NCBI RefSeq assembly: GCF_029784165.1
Contig: NC_073696.1
Span: forward strand, 174,024,912 to 174,088,911
Direction of reading: 5' to 3'
Length of the DNA stretch: 64,000 nt
Source of the DNA: Wyeomyia smithii
Taxonomy: Eukaryota; Arthropoda; Insecta; Diptera; Culicidae
In this document: in pieces, positions 1 to 10,700 of the stretch
How positions within the stretch are numbered: the stretch's first letter is position 1
Layout: each line of letters begins with the position of its first letter
Notes under the pieces: generated by a model
The model's input: the letters and a program-made list of their open reading frames with translations, nothing else
The model's database searches: none
Told to the model about the DNA's origin: nothing
Program-made: the position numbers and the translations under genes

Positions 1-400
1 TTTTTGGTGGATGAATATGAGCTTGCAATTCCATTATCATAAAGTGTTTCATTTTATGCAAATTACTTGTACGAATTAGCATTTTAATGTTTTGTCGTTT
101 AATCGATCTTTGTTCTTTCACGCCGCTTGCGAGTTGTTGACGACATGAAGTAGAATAATTCGCAAATATCTTTGATGAAATTAGTAAATGAACTTATCTA
201 GACATTTCAAATATATTTATGATATATTTCCACAACCCCCTCGTGGATAACCGTGGGCATTGGATATAATTTCAAATGCTGCTGGAAATTTTTGTTGAAA
301 AATAGTAGGGATGTTGTTGATCCCATATTGGATGTTGGAAAAATTTTAATAACCTTTTCAAACCAGCGAAGAAATCCCAACACTTCTTCTTTCTGAATAT
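1..400. other. AT-rich intergenic sequence
   Basis: No convincing coding region, RNA gene or repeat structure is visible. The short open frame on the minus strand near 207-461 has no recognisable motif and partly overlaps the SINE remnant that begins near 410. Confidence 0.5.
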
Positions 401-473
401 CCAGATAATTAGAGCCAAGGTGACTCGTGCTGTTCTGTTTTATTTGACACAGACTTTGCAATCAACTATTTTA

Positions 474-1354
474 ACGTTTGCATTAAAAAATGGACAAAAC
501 ATGCCGATTTATAGAATTAGTTTCACACACATTGAGGAAACAACCCATTCAGCATCAATCGTCAAAACCCATGAGTGAGCAGAAATAATTTGACCGCTCT
601 ATCAGTCGAGCTCTAACCGTTATGGCAGAAATAATGAAGCTACTCCGTTCAGGAGAGTTCGCGTTCAAAGAACGGTATCCCGCCGCGTCGAAAACGGACA
701 TCGTGCGGCCCTTTGTGGACGGCAGGTGTGCTCGTTCCGGCATCTACAACATCTTGGCACTATTGGACAACAATCAAAGCATCGAAAGAAAGCCCGGTTC
801 CGGACGGTCGACGACCCTGAGCGACAAGAAGCTCCAAAGGATGCTGAAGAGGAAAACCAACGGAGAAGTGGCTACATCGCTGCGTGCGCTTGACCGGGAA
901 GTCGGTGCAACCGGCCAAACAGTGAAAAAGTACCTGGCGAACATGGGCATACATGTCAGAGGGCGTCAGTCCCGTCCACTGGTCTCGGAGTGGCTGAATA
1001 AGATTGTCGAGTCGATTTTCCCGGTAAATCGTGACGTGGCGGTGGTTATGGACGACCTTTCAAGAACTTTTGGGCAAATCTGAAGCGTAAGACCTACTTT
1101 AACAATTTTGTCGCGAAAACTGAGGAGGAATTGATAAATAAAAAGAAGAAAGCACTCAAAAACATGCCAACACGCATGTTTTTGTCCGCCATGACGAATG
1201 TTCCGGTTAACTGCCAGATGGTCGCTCACAAGGGCGAAGAATTTTTTTTCAAGTAAGGTAATATTATACTTTCCATGGGAACTTTATCGAACTCAATTAT
1301 CTGTCTTTGTTTTTTATCACCACCCGAAAAAAGTCCATTTTTTAATGCAAACGT
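474..1354 (+). mobile_element. Internally deleted Tc1/mariner transposon with perfect TIRs
   Basis: The ends are exact inverted repeats: ACGTTTGCATTAAAAAATGG at 474 continues through GAC at 495, and its reverse complement ends at 1354. Both ends abut a TA dinucleotide (472-473 and 1355-1356), the usual Tc1/mariner target-site duplication. The element is 881 bp, against roughly 1.3 kb or more for autonomous relatives, because the catalytic core of the transposase is missing. It sits inside a SINE copy, so it is younger than that SINE. The perfect TIRs suggest recent mobility or trans-mobilisation, which is an inference. Confidence 0.85.
622..1256 (+). pseudogene. Tc1/mariner transposase remnant, core deleted
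   Basis: The open frame at 622-1083 (153 aa) holds the N-terminal helix-turn-helix region. It has a linker KPGSGRST typical of the family and a second helical block ending in KKYLANMGI. The frame reaches VVMDD, which fits the strand carrying the first catalytic Asp, and then jumps at about 1055-1065 into C-terminal sequence in another frame. That second part reads NFWANLKRK, then NNFVAKTEEELI, and ends at a TAA at 1254-1256. The segment carrying the remaining catalytic acids is absent, so the product cannot be active. The family resembles mosquito Tc1/Tc3-like transposases, based on motif memory only. Confidence 0.75.
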
Positions 1355-1482
1355 TAGTTGTACAGGGCAATTGCGAGACTAGCACTGACACTAGCAGTCT
1401 TCTCTCGAACCGGGACTCGAACAAACGACGACTGGCTTGTTGGACCAGCATCTTACCTCGAGACCAGCTGGGAGATCATCAA

Positions 1483-1700
1483 AACACTTGTAAATGCTTT
1501 TATAGTCCAAAAGAAACTGAAAGAAATATAATCACAAATTATGTTTGGCTTTTCTCCTAGAAAGGTATAGCAATCACTGAAAAAACCAAAGGTATAAAAG
1601 TGCTCCAAAGGGTCGAATCTCGTATATCAACCGGCTTAGTTCGACGAGCTGAGTATTTTCTGTATGTGTGTGTGCATGTATGTATATATGTAACGCTCTC
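1483..1700. other. Intergenic sequence
   Basis: A short (TG)n and (TATG)n-like stretch lies near 1660-1690. No gene is visible. Confidence 0.4.
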
Positions 1701-1712
1701 CCAATCTCACTC

Positions 1713-2380
1713 GATTTTCTCAGAGATGGCTGGACCGATTCCCATGGAATTAATTGCAAATGGAAGATCTAGGTGTCCCATAAGACCCTATTGAGTTTTA
1801 TTGTAATCGGATTTTTAGTTTCGAGGTTATGTATTTAAATGTGAAAATCACAAAACTTCATTATCTCAAAAACTACACAACCGATTTAAATAAAATTGGC
1901 ATCAAAAGAACGGGCTTGTTTTTTGAACCATTTGTAAAATAATTTTAAATGATTGGACATGAAGTTCAAAAGTTGTGCAAAGAAACGTGTTTCAAAGACT
2001 GTTTAAACTCACTCACTTTTCTCAGAGATGGCTGGACCGATTTTCACAATTAGTGTCATATGGAAGATCTCGTTGCCCCATAAGACTCTATTGAATTTTA
2101 TTGTTATTGGACTTTAACTTTGTCCATTATGTATAATAATGTGAAATAAGGCTATGAAAAGAAACTTTTTTCTACCACTGCTTAAGCTCACCCACTTTTT
2201 CATAGATGGATGGACCGATTTTCACGAAATAAGTTGCAATAGAAAGGTCTAGTTGCCTGATAAGACCCAATTGAATTTTATCATAATCGGACTGTAACTT
2301 TGTCTATTATGTATCAAAATGTAAAAGTTATGAAACTCCATTATCTCAGAAACTACACAACCGATTTCAACAAAATAGGT
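1713..2380 (+). repeat. Three degenerate tandem units containing GATGGCTGGACCGATT
   Basis: The phrase CAGAGATGGCTGGACCGATT, or a close variant, occurs near 1721, 2024 and 2203. Each is followed by a similar tail, ATAAGACYCTATTGAATTTTATTGT or a variant. A second shared phrase, TATCTCARAAACTACACAACC, occurs near 1862 and 2342. Unit spacing is uneven, about 300 and 180 bp. This is a dispersed, non-coding repeat of a kind common in mosquito genomes; the TE class is unknown. Confidence 0.6.
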
Positions 2381-3865
2381 ATCACGGTGCTCCCACAGAC
2401 CGTTATTATAAAAAAATGTACCAAAGAACCTGAGTACACCATTCGATTCGTTATGACGTCCAAAATCTCTGGTCAAAATTTCAAAATCATCGTACGGTAC
2501 ATTTTTGAGTAATGCCCTTTTGAAGGTCGTAAAGTACAAAACAGTGATATAAAAACGACGAAATACTTGTTGTAAAGCACGTTTTTCAACCTCCATTTTA
2601 TGAAATAACTTCCTAAATAGTTTCTACACATTCCAAGTATTATATTTCAAGACATTATCAATTGGTGAAAAGATTTATTTGAAAATCATACAGTGCACAG
2701 TGGTATAAATTCGAAAAATCGTGATCGCTTTAGATTTGACTGCGAAAAATTGATTTTATGTACTCAATGTCTTCAGCAAAATTGTTTCATAGAACAAGGC
2801 CTTACTTTTGGCGTTTTTGGTTTTTCGATCAATCCACCTAACAGTTAGATAAAAAAATATTTTTTTCTAATTTTCAATATACCAGATTGCTTCCTCCAGC
2901 AAAGTTGTGGAAAAGTTTAAAAGAAAAACAATTGCTGAATACTGCGATGTCCTATCTGTATGTTGGACACGACAAAATAGAGTTTTTTGTGGGACACTCC
3001 TTCTTAAAATCAGTTTTTCGTCTATAATTTTGTTTGTAATGGTCAAAACAATGCAAAATGTTCTAAGATTTTATTGATTCAACTATGCTTACCTCAAGAC
3101 TTGTAAAATTTATTGTAGCTGTCGCCATCTTCGCCATCGAAATACCCAGATTAGGCAGTTCGGCAATTTTAAGATGGATTTTATGATTTTATGATTATCA
3201 GGCAACCAGAAATGGTCATCTGGGTTAAAAATGGAGTTTGAGGTCGGATTTTGGCCACTGGGTATAATCCAGGTTTCAAGAACCCATATTGATTGGTATT
3301 CGGTCATTCATTGGATGCCCCTCAGAAACGATCAGTAATATCAACTGCGTTAAAGAATTTATTTTCACTGATAGGATCATTCAAATTAATGTATAGATAA
3401 ATGGAAGTCCGCATTGAAGGAAATGGCCAAAAAGAGATAAACAATAAGGTGCAATCATTGTCAATATACTTGTTAATATATTTGTGATCCACCACTTTTT
3501 TTATCCAACAAAGCTGCAGAAAATCATGCTAAAAATTTCATTATTTGAAACTCTACATGTGAATTGGATTTACTCGAAACTAGTTAGGCCATCCCAATAA
3601 AAAGTGCCGCCTATTTTGCCCTATATTTCGTATGTTCTTAAAGGCACATTCGTCCGATTTTGATTCCGACGAATCGATCGCGATCGGTTGCAAGCCAACC
3701 AAATCATTCGTTCACTTAGGAGATTTTGCTAAACCTGTGGACGAAATTAAACGGATCAAAGTTCACATCTTTTATTTTTTCCAGTTGGAGCTCTAGTGAA
3801 AAACTGTATTTGTAACCATCTACATGAAATGTGCGAAATTCTACATGTAGGGGTTTTCGAGACAG
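2381..3865. other. Intergenic, no gene seen
   Basis: AT-rich sequence with only short random open frames. No splice-linked exons, TIRs or tandem arrays were recognised. Confidence 0.45.
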
Positions 3866-4085
3866 GGATGGAGGGTTCTCATACAAATAAAACACTTCTT
3901 CTGCATAACTCGAGAACTAAGAAGCGAATAGAACCAAATTTGGCACGTGGATGATTTTGTGAGCAATAAACATTTCTATAATGATTCGACACCTCTTCCT
4001 CTTTTAGATGGAGGTACTCCCACACAAATGAAACACAAATTTCAGCATAACTCGAGAACTTATCAATCAAATGGAACCAAATTTA
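3866..4085. repeat. Two-unit degenerate repeat with GCATAACTCGAGAACT
   Basis: Units at about 3866-3955 and 4009-4085 share GATGGAGG, CAAATRAAACAC, GCATAACTCGAGAACT and GGAACCAAATTT in the same order. They are non-coding and likely fragments of an unclassified mosquito repeat. Confidence 0.5.
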
Positions 4086-4089
4086 CTTA

Positions 4090-5482
4090 AATTTACTTTT
4101 TTTCATTTGAAGAAATCCCAGAAAACTTTTTTTCAAAGTCTTTTGAAGTGTCCTTTCCTCTTGAAAAAAAAAATTAATTGTAAAGGATATATTCGTGATT
4201 CGTTGAGCTATTTTATTTACTGTTTCAACATCCGACAGCAGAATTGTTCTTGAATTGTGAGTGATTGGCAATGGAGAAGTTCAATTTGATATTTTCGTTT
4301 GATTGATTTCGTTTTCGTAATTTTTTGCCGCCTAACATCGACGAAAGAGAAACTTATTACGAATATGACTCATGGTTATATTTTGTTGAGTTATTTGAGC
4401 CAATTGTATTAATAAAACAAAATTAAAATACAATCATCGTTGTCTTATCTTTCTGTGTACTCACTGTCAAATGCTTTTAAAATTCCCTAAGCTCAAACCC
4501 CGCGGTGAGAACTGATGGGAAAATTTGTTGTTGGTTTTTACTGTCGTTCGTTGTGGTTAATTTTTACTGTCGAATTTTCGAAAGTTCTCTTCATTTTTTT
4601 AATTGCAAAAAAGTGGTATTGTATTTGGAAAAACCAGCTTTATACTGTTCAATTGTAAAAGCTGATTTTCATCCTTCGCTCCAAACAAACGAGGCCATAC
4701 TGGATAACAAGACCTCACCTTTTTTGACAATTTAGGAAGATATGTTTAAAAGATGTTTGTATTTAGAGCGGATTTTTTTTGTACTTGTTAAGATTGTTAC
4801 CCATCCCATTACAGTAGCGCATGAAAAACTTGTAATAATGAACACATTTCAGAAAAGCAAATACGTCCTTTTTTGGGTCTATCGGAAGTAAAACTAAATC
4901 CGAAAATTTACGGTAACTAGCTTGAACTGTCAAAATTCTGTTGGTGACGTCATTGTGCAATGATCTTTAAATTTAAGAACTTCAAACGCCAATGGAAAAA
5001 AGTAATAAGTTTTAGATTTGAAGGAACTGTTTCAGTTGTATATAAATTATATGAGTGAATAGTAACTGCTTTAAATAAAAATGTTATGTTCATAAAAATG
5101 TCAAATAAACATAAATGTTGAAAGGGATAAAAAGGAACATAAATGTGAATAGTTTACATACATTAAATTCATCATCAGTTATTGAATTCTCTATAGTTGT
5201 TAGTAATTACATTCAAGATATTGCATATCACAGCACAGCACGGATACCAAGATGTGAAACATTTCTCTTCGTTTCTCTCAAAAATAATCACTGATACGGC
5301 TAGCTACTCTCAGGGCAACAAGGCAGACAGATCGCCGAATTGGCACTTACCCGCTTCTCAAAGTCTCAAAATATGGTATTTCTCGTTATAGATTGGATAG
5401 CAAGGTACTTAAAGAAAATAAGAGTTTATATTGAAGCAAGAAGTATACTCAAAGTTTGATTTTTGGTTTAATTTTCTTATTT
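4090..5482. other. Intergenic, no gene seen
   Basis: AT-rich with no recognisable coding frame. The last bases, 5483-5494, are one copy of the Juan-like target-site duplication. Confidence 0.45.
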
Positions 5483-5739
5483 ACTAGTGGTAATTTTTTT
5501 TTTTTTATTTAAGGGGGGGATTTGTTAGTAGCTTAAGTATTTATGATAAATATTAGTAAATAATGAGTATGTGTGTCCAATCACAAATGGTGACTTCTCA
5601 ACACTGTTAGAAATTTGTAATTTTAATTGTTAGGATTTGTTTGCTTTCGCAATTAGCAATTAGGACTTATCATTCGTAGGGATTTAAACCTACTTGTCAG
5701 AAAAGGAGAAGTAAACTTACAACTAACTTGATTGCTAAC

Positions 5740-8399
5740 TTATTGGCTATAAAGAGAGCTTATCGTAGCAATTGAGGATTGCAACGATTTTTGTCGAAAA
5801 TTGTTAATAATTTTATTTGACATAGCTTCTAATGGTTCAACACCAGTAAGTCTATGTAATTCGAGTGTACCAAACCAAGGAGGACGCTTCAAAATCATTT
5901 TCAGAATTTTATTCTGAATCCTTTGGAGCGTTTTCTTCCTTGTTGAACAGCAACTTGACCAGATCGGTACAGCATAAAGCATTGCTGGTCTAAAAATTTG
6001 TTTGTAAATCAAAAGTTTGTTCTTTAAACAAAGTTTAGAATTCCTGTTAATGAGAGGATATAAACATCTCGTATATTTGATGCACTTGGCTTGTATACTC
6101 TCAATGTGCTCTTTGAAAATTAGTTTTTTATCATAAATTAGTCCCAAGTACTTAACCTTGTCGGACCAACTTAAAATAACCCCATTCATCTTGACAACGT
6201 GATTATTGTTTGGCTTGAGGAAAGAAGCCCTAGGCTTATGCGGAAAAATTATCATTTGAGTTTTAGAAGCATTGGGAGAGATTTTCCACTTTTGCAAGTA
6301 GGAAGAAAAAATATCTAAACTTTTCTGCAATCGACTGCATATGACACGAAGACTTTTTCCTTTTACGGAAATGCTTGTGTCATCGCAGAACAATGACTTT
6401 GTGCATCCTGGAGGCAAATCAGGAAGATCTGAAGTGAATATGTTGTACAGGACTGGACCCAAGACTGAACCTTGAGGCACACCTGCTCTGACAGGAAATC
6501 TATCAGATTTTGAATTCTGATAGACAACCTGCAGAGTTCGATCAGTAAGATAATTTTTAAAATTTTGATTAGGAAAATTGGAAAATTAAAAGTTTGCAAT
6601 TTCGCAATCAAACCTTTATGCCAAACACTGTCGAATGCTTTTTCTATGTCTAAAAGAGCAGCTCCAGTGGAATAACCTTCAGATTTGTTAGCTCGTATCA
6701 TATTAGTAACTCTGAGCAATTGATGAGTTGTGGAATGCCCATGGCGAAATCCAAACTGTTCATTTGCAAAAATTGAATTTTCGTTGATGTGTGACATCAT
6801 TCTGTTAAGAATAACTCTCTCAAACAGTTTACTTATTGAAGAAAGCAAACTGATTGGTCGATAACTTGAAACTTCAGCTGGGTTCTTATCCGGTTTTAAA
6901 ATGGGAGTAATTTTTGCATTTTTCCATAATTTGGGAAAATATGCAATTTTGAAGCAGCAATTGAAAATTTTCACTAAAAAATCCATTGTGCTCTCAGGGA
7001 GATGTTTGATTAGTATATTAAAGATTCCATCGTCACCAGGTGCTTTCATATTTTTGAAATTTTTAATAATTGATTTAATCTCATTCAAGTTAGTTTCAAT
7101 TATTTCTGCAGGTAAAAAATTCTGGGAAGAAATTAAATCAAATTCACGTGTGACTTCATTTTCAATTGGACTCACAAAATTCAAATTTGAGTTATGAACA
7201 CTCTCAAACTGCTGAGCAAGTCTTTGAGCCTTTTGTTCATTGGATACAAGAAAACGTTCACCATCTTTTAAAACTGGAATAGGCTTTGAAGGTTTCTTAA
7301 GAATCTTCGACAGCTTCCAAAATGGTTTTGAATATGGTTTCAATTTTTCAACTTTAGTCTCAAAATTTTGATTTCTCAGAAGAGTAAATCTATGTTTAAT
7401 CTCTTTCTGTAAATCTTTATAAATAGTTTTAAAAACAGGGTCACGAGAACGTTGATATTGACGTCTGCGGACATTTTTCAAACGAATTAGAAGTTGAAGA
7501 TTTTCGTCAATTATTGGTGAATCAAATTTCACTTGAGCCTTTGGAACAGAATAATTCCTGGCATCAACAATTGCACATTTTAATGCTTCCAAAGCGGAAT
7601 CAATATTCACTTCGTTTTGCAAATCAAGCTCATTATTGAAATTTCTCTCAATATAATTTTTGTATCTTTCCCAATTAGCTTTGTTATAATTAAAAACAGA
7701 GCTCATAGGGTTTAAAACTGATTCATGTGATAAAGAAAAAGTTATTGGAAGATGGTCAGAATCAAAGTCAGCATGTGTGATCAAATCACTACATACATGA
7801 CTTTGATCTGTCAGCACCAAATCAATTGTTGAAGGGTTTCTTACAGAAGAAAAGCATGTAGGACTATTCGGAGACAAAATAGAATAGTATCCTGAAGAAC
7901 AATCATTGAATAAAATTTTGCCATTGGAATTACTTTGAGAATTATTCCATGAACGATGTTTAGCGTTAAAATCGCCGATTATGAAAAATTTCGAACGATT
8001 TCTGGTGAGTTTTTGTAAATCACCTTTAAAATAATTTTTGAGCTCGCGTGTGCATTGAAATGGTAAATATGCTGCGGCAATAAATAAAATCCCAAGTTCA
8101 GTTTGAGCTTCAATTCCCAAAGTTTCAATAACTTTCGTCTCAAGATGGGGAAGAGCACGATGTTTGATTCGGCGATGAATAACAATTGCAACTCCACCGC
8201 CGGAACCCTGAATCCTATCATATCTATGAACCACGTAATTGGGATCATATTTTAATTTTATGTTAGGTTTCAAAAATGTTTCAGTAATAATTGCAATATG
8301 CACATTATTTACTGTTAAAAAATTAAAAAGCTCATTCTCATTGGCCTTCAATGAGCGAGCATTCCAATTTAATATTTTAATTGTTTTATTTGAAATCAT
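5740..8399 (-). pseudogene. Juan-like ORF2, AP endonuclease and reverse transcriptase, one frameshift
   Basis: From 8399 the frame encodes an APE endonuclease: LNWNARSLKANENEL, then ITETFL, GDFNAKHRSWN and DSDHLPI. The reverse transcriptase follows, with APGDDGI, PISLLSSISKLFERVIL and LLDIEKAFDSVWH. Near 6570-6590 the frame slips, and the rest continues in a second frame (6480-5740). That part holds MPQGSVLGPVLYNIF and the catalytic box as LFCDD in place of the usual FADD. Together they make a roughly 900-residue polyprotein that would cut target DNA and prime cDNA on it. The single slip should abolish activity. Confidence 0.82.
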
Positions 8400-9673
8400 T
8401 GCTAAATTTTAAATTAGAAACAATTTTAATAGTAAAATTTGTGCCTATTTGAATGGCTTCAAACATTGATTTTGCCTGCAACATGGCGTTCATAAGATCG
8501 AACATTGCCTGTTGCAAAAAAGAAAGTTTACCTGCCGTAATAGGCCCCAGGTAGTTGACATTAGAAAAAATATTTTCGGCAGCAATATTAGCTGGAGTAA
8601 TAGGTGTACAATTATTTTCTAGCGTGTTTTGCTTACCCATATTAACGGTCATTTTCGAACTACCAACACTAGACGGTATAATGTTCGAACTACCTGTAAC
8701 CTGTGCATAAGTTAAACGGGTATGCAAAGGAGTAGGTAAACTACGCGTCACTGGTACGCTTGGAGAATTTTGTTTTGAAGTTGGTTTTAATTGAGAAATT
8801 GAATTTTGTTTACCTTGCCTTGCCTTAACAATTGCTAAACGGACTGGGCATTGATAAAAATTTGACATATGGTTGCCGTTACAATTCGCACAGCGAAAAT
8901 TTTTACTCTCTTTCACAGGACATGTGTCCTTTTTGTGAGAAGAGTCTCCACAATTAAGACATTTTTGGTCCATGTTACAGAATTTGGAACCATGGCCATA
9001 ACGTTGGCAAGTACGGCATTGGGTGATATGCTTTTCACCTCCGCCATACTTCCTATAAGTTTCCCACTTTACACGCACATTATACAAAGCATGTGCTTTT
9101 TCAAAAAATTTTAAGTTGTTAACCTCATTGCGGTTAAAATGAATTAAATAATTAACAAGGGAAATTCCAGTTCTCTGACTGTTTTCGCCTCGTGATTTTT
9201 GTTTCATTAGAATTACTTGGGTAGGGGCTATGCCAAGTAATTCTGTTAAAGTAAGTTTGATCGTTGGTGAGACCTTTCAAGACAACCTTGAACGGCTTGG
9301 CGTTCTTGGTGTCATATGTAAAAAATTTGTACATCTTGTCAGTTAAATACTGAACAAGACGATCACGACCCTTTACTGAGTCGGCTAATAAGCGGCATTC
9401 ACCTCTACGGCCAATTTGATAGGTAACTTTAACGTCAGAAACAAACGTTGAAAGTTCCTTTTTGAATATATTAAATTCAGAAGAAATAGTTACCATAATT
9501 TTTAAAGATTTTATATTTTGTATAGTTTCATTATTGGTAACTTCCATTTCACCAGCTTCTTGCTCAGGCAAAATATCAAAAGGATTGTCACTACAGACAC
9601 TCGAAGTGTCAGAAAGAGATGCCTCTCTTTTCCTCCCCGCAGCGATGCGAGGTTTCTTTTTCCGTCCAGCCAT
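8386..9673 (-). pseudogene. Juan-like ORF1, nucleic-acid-binding gag protein, one frameshift
   Basis: The first ATG (9673) opens a basic N-terminus, MAGRKKKPRIAAGRK. The frame then shifts by one base near 9263, and the second frame continues to 8386. The C-terminal half carries three CCHC-type zinc knuckles: CRTCQRYGHGSKFC, CLNCGDSSHKKDTC and CANCNGNHMSNFYQC. Such proteins coat the retrotransposon RNA. The three-knuckle layout and gene order match Jockey-clade ORF1. The overlap with ORF2 supports assignment to one element. Confidence 0.8.
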
Positions 9674-9886
9674 TTCAGGTGATACGAAAAAAGTTAAAAC
9701 AAATGTTAAATTCAAAAGTAGGTAGTCTTGAGAAAGACTGATGGGAAATAACTTTCAGGTAGTCTTTAAAAGACACACTGACAAAACACAAACTTTGAAG
9801 CTATAGGCAGTCAAAGACCAGTCCACAAGCAACCGAAAAAACGTCTGATCTGTAGGACAGTTCAAGACGCACTGACTAGTGGTAAT

Positions 9887-10700
9887 GGTTACATACTGTT
9901 CTCGTTGGCATGCTTTCACGTTGCGGCCGTCGGATGGGTGGGCGCCTTACGGTGATGATCGGGCGGCGGCTGTCGTACAAATTGTGTGGCTGAACCAAAC
10001 GCCACTCGAGGAAGAGAGTCGAAGCTGGAACGCACCTTTGCTGAGAGATGGGTGTCTGCGATCGGGGAAGCACGTTGTATCCCGTGATGTTGGTAGAAAT
10101 AAACTCCGCACTACAGGGAGATCCAAAATGTTCACCTGAACGTGGTGATTGGCTGCTATCGGAACACGGATCGTATGTTGATGGACGGTCTTTCGCGACA
10201 CGTGACACTAGGTTCTTTTTTTTCAAAACCGCGCACAATTCTGGAGTGGGTTTTTTTTACGAACGAAGTGAGCACCGCCTTTAACAATTATCGGGCGATG
10301 GCCTGGTCAGTCAATCTCTAGCGTTTTGATGATCCGATCTTCTGCCAGCACATTTCCGGGACCTAAGTCCACCACTCCGCGATGCTGCACTTCTTTACTA
10401 TACTTCACTTTAGCCCGATTGTAACTTTTTGTCGATACTCTGATCGACCGCGTCGCGTTCTAACGTTCCGATTCTGCCTAGTGCCTTCGATATAAGAGAG
10501 CGCCCATATGGCTCTAACTCCCTTTTATAGCTTCGCTCTCAACTCTCAAGACTTCCCCGGATGCATCCTACCGCAGTTTGCGGTACTCTGGCCGCTATTG
10601 TTTTTACGATGCGTTTCGGCGTAGGCGACCCTTCTGGCACATTTCGGGACCACAGTTGACGTGCTTCAAATCGACCGTTAGTTATCCTAACTCTAATGGG
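9887..10700. other. GC-rich block beside the Juan-like insertion, unidentified
   Basis: Base composition is clearly richer in G+C than the surroundings. A minus-strand open frame (10238-9876) has no recognisable domain. A TATA-like box lies within the block on the minus strand. It could be a decayed LTR, the 5' end of a host transcript or another element; I cannot decide. Confidence 0.35.
10522..10529 (-). promoter_or_regulatory. Candidate TATA box (TATAAAAG)
   Basis: The minus strand reads GAGCGAAGCTATAAAAGGGA, a consensus TATA box in a GC-rich context. About 30 bp downstream is GGCGCTCTCTTATATCGAAG, where a start site could lie. Any transcript would run toward the Juan-like insertion. No coding exon can be tied to it. 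Confidence 0.35.

Larger units (their letters stand above)
410..1482 (-). mobile_element. tRNA-derived SINE copy interrupted by a mariner element
   Basis: The two flanks, about 410-473 and 1355-1482, are colinear with the uninterrupted SINE at 31727-31932. Read on the minus strand, the head carries a tRNA-like block: a B-box-like TTCGAGTC near 1410 and a stem-loop CTGG-TCCAACAA-CCAG resembling a tRNA-Val anticodon arm. The mariner element at 474-1354 splits the body of the SINE. The parent looks like a mosquito tRNA SINE of the Feilai/Gecko kind, but the family name is not verified. Confidence 0.65.
5483..9886 (-). mobile_element. Juan-like (Jockey-clade) non-LTR retrotransposon, full length
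   Basis: The element occupies about 5495-9874 and is flanked by a direct repeat ACTAGTGGTAAT at 5483-5494 and 9875-9886, the target-site duplication. On the minus strand it begins CAGTGCGTCTTGAAC, a CAGT-type start typical of Jockey-clade elements, and ends in an A-rich tail next to the 5' TSD copy. It has a short 5'UTR of about 200 bp, ORF1 (gag-like) and ORF2 (endonuclease plus reverse transcriptase). The ORFs overlap by about 14 bp. About 4.4 kb with both ends and the TSD intact means it is not 5'-truncated, which is uncommon. Each ORF carries one frameshift, so this copy is probably dead. Confidence 0.85.

Noticed and set aside
4505..4735. 76-aa plus-strand frame
   Set aside because: AT-rich with no conserved motif or splice context; chance length for this composition.
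9876..10238. 120-aa minus-strand frame downstream of the TATA box
   Set aside because: No motif; the frame overlaps the Juan-like target duplication and would be cut by that insertion.
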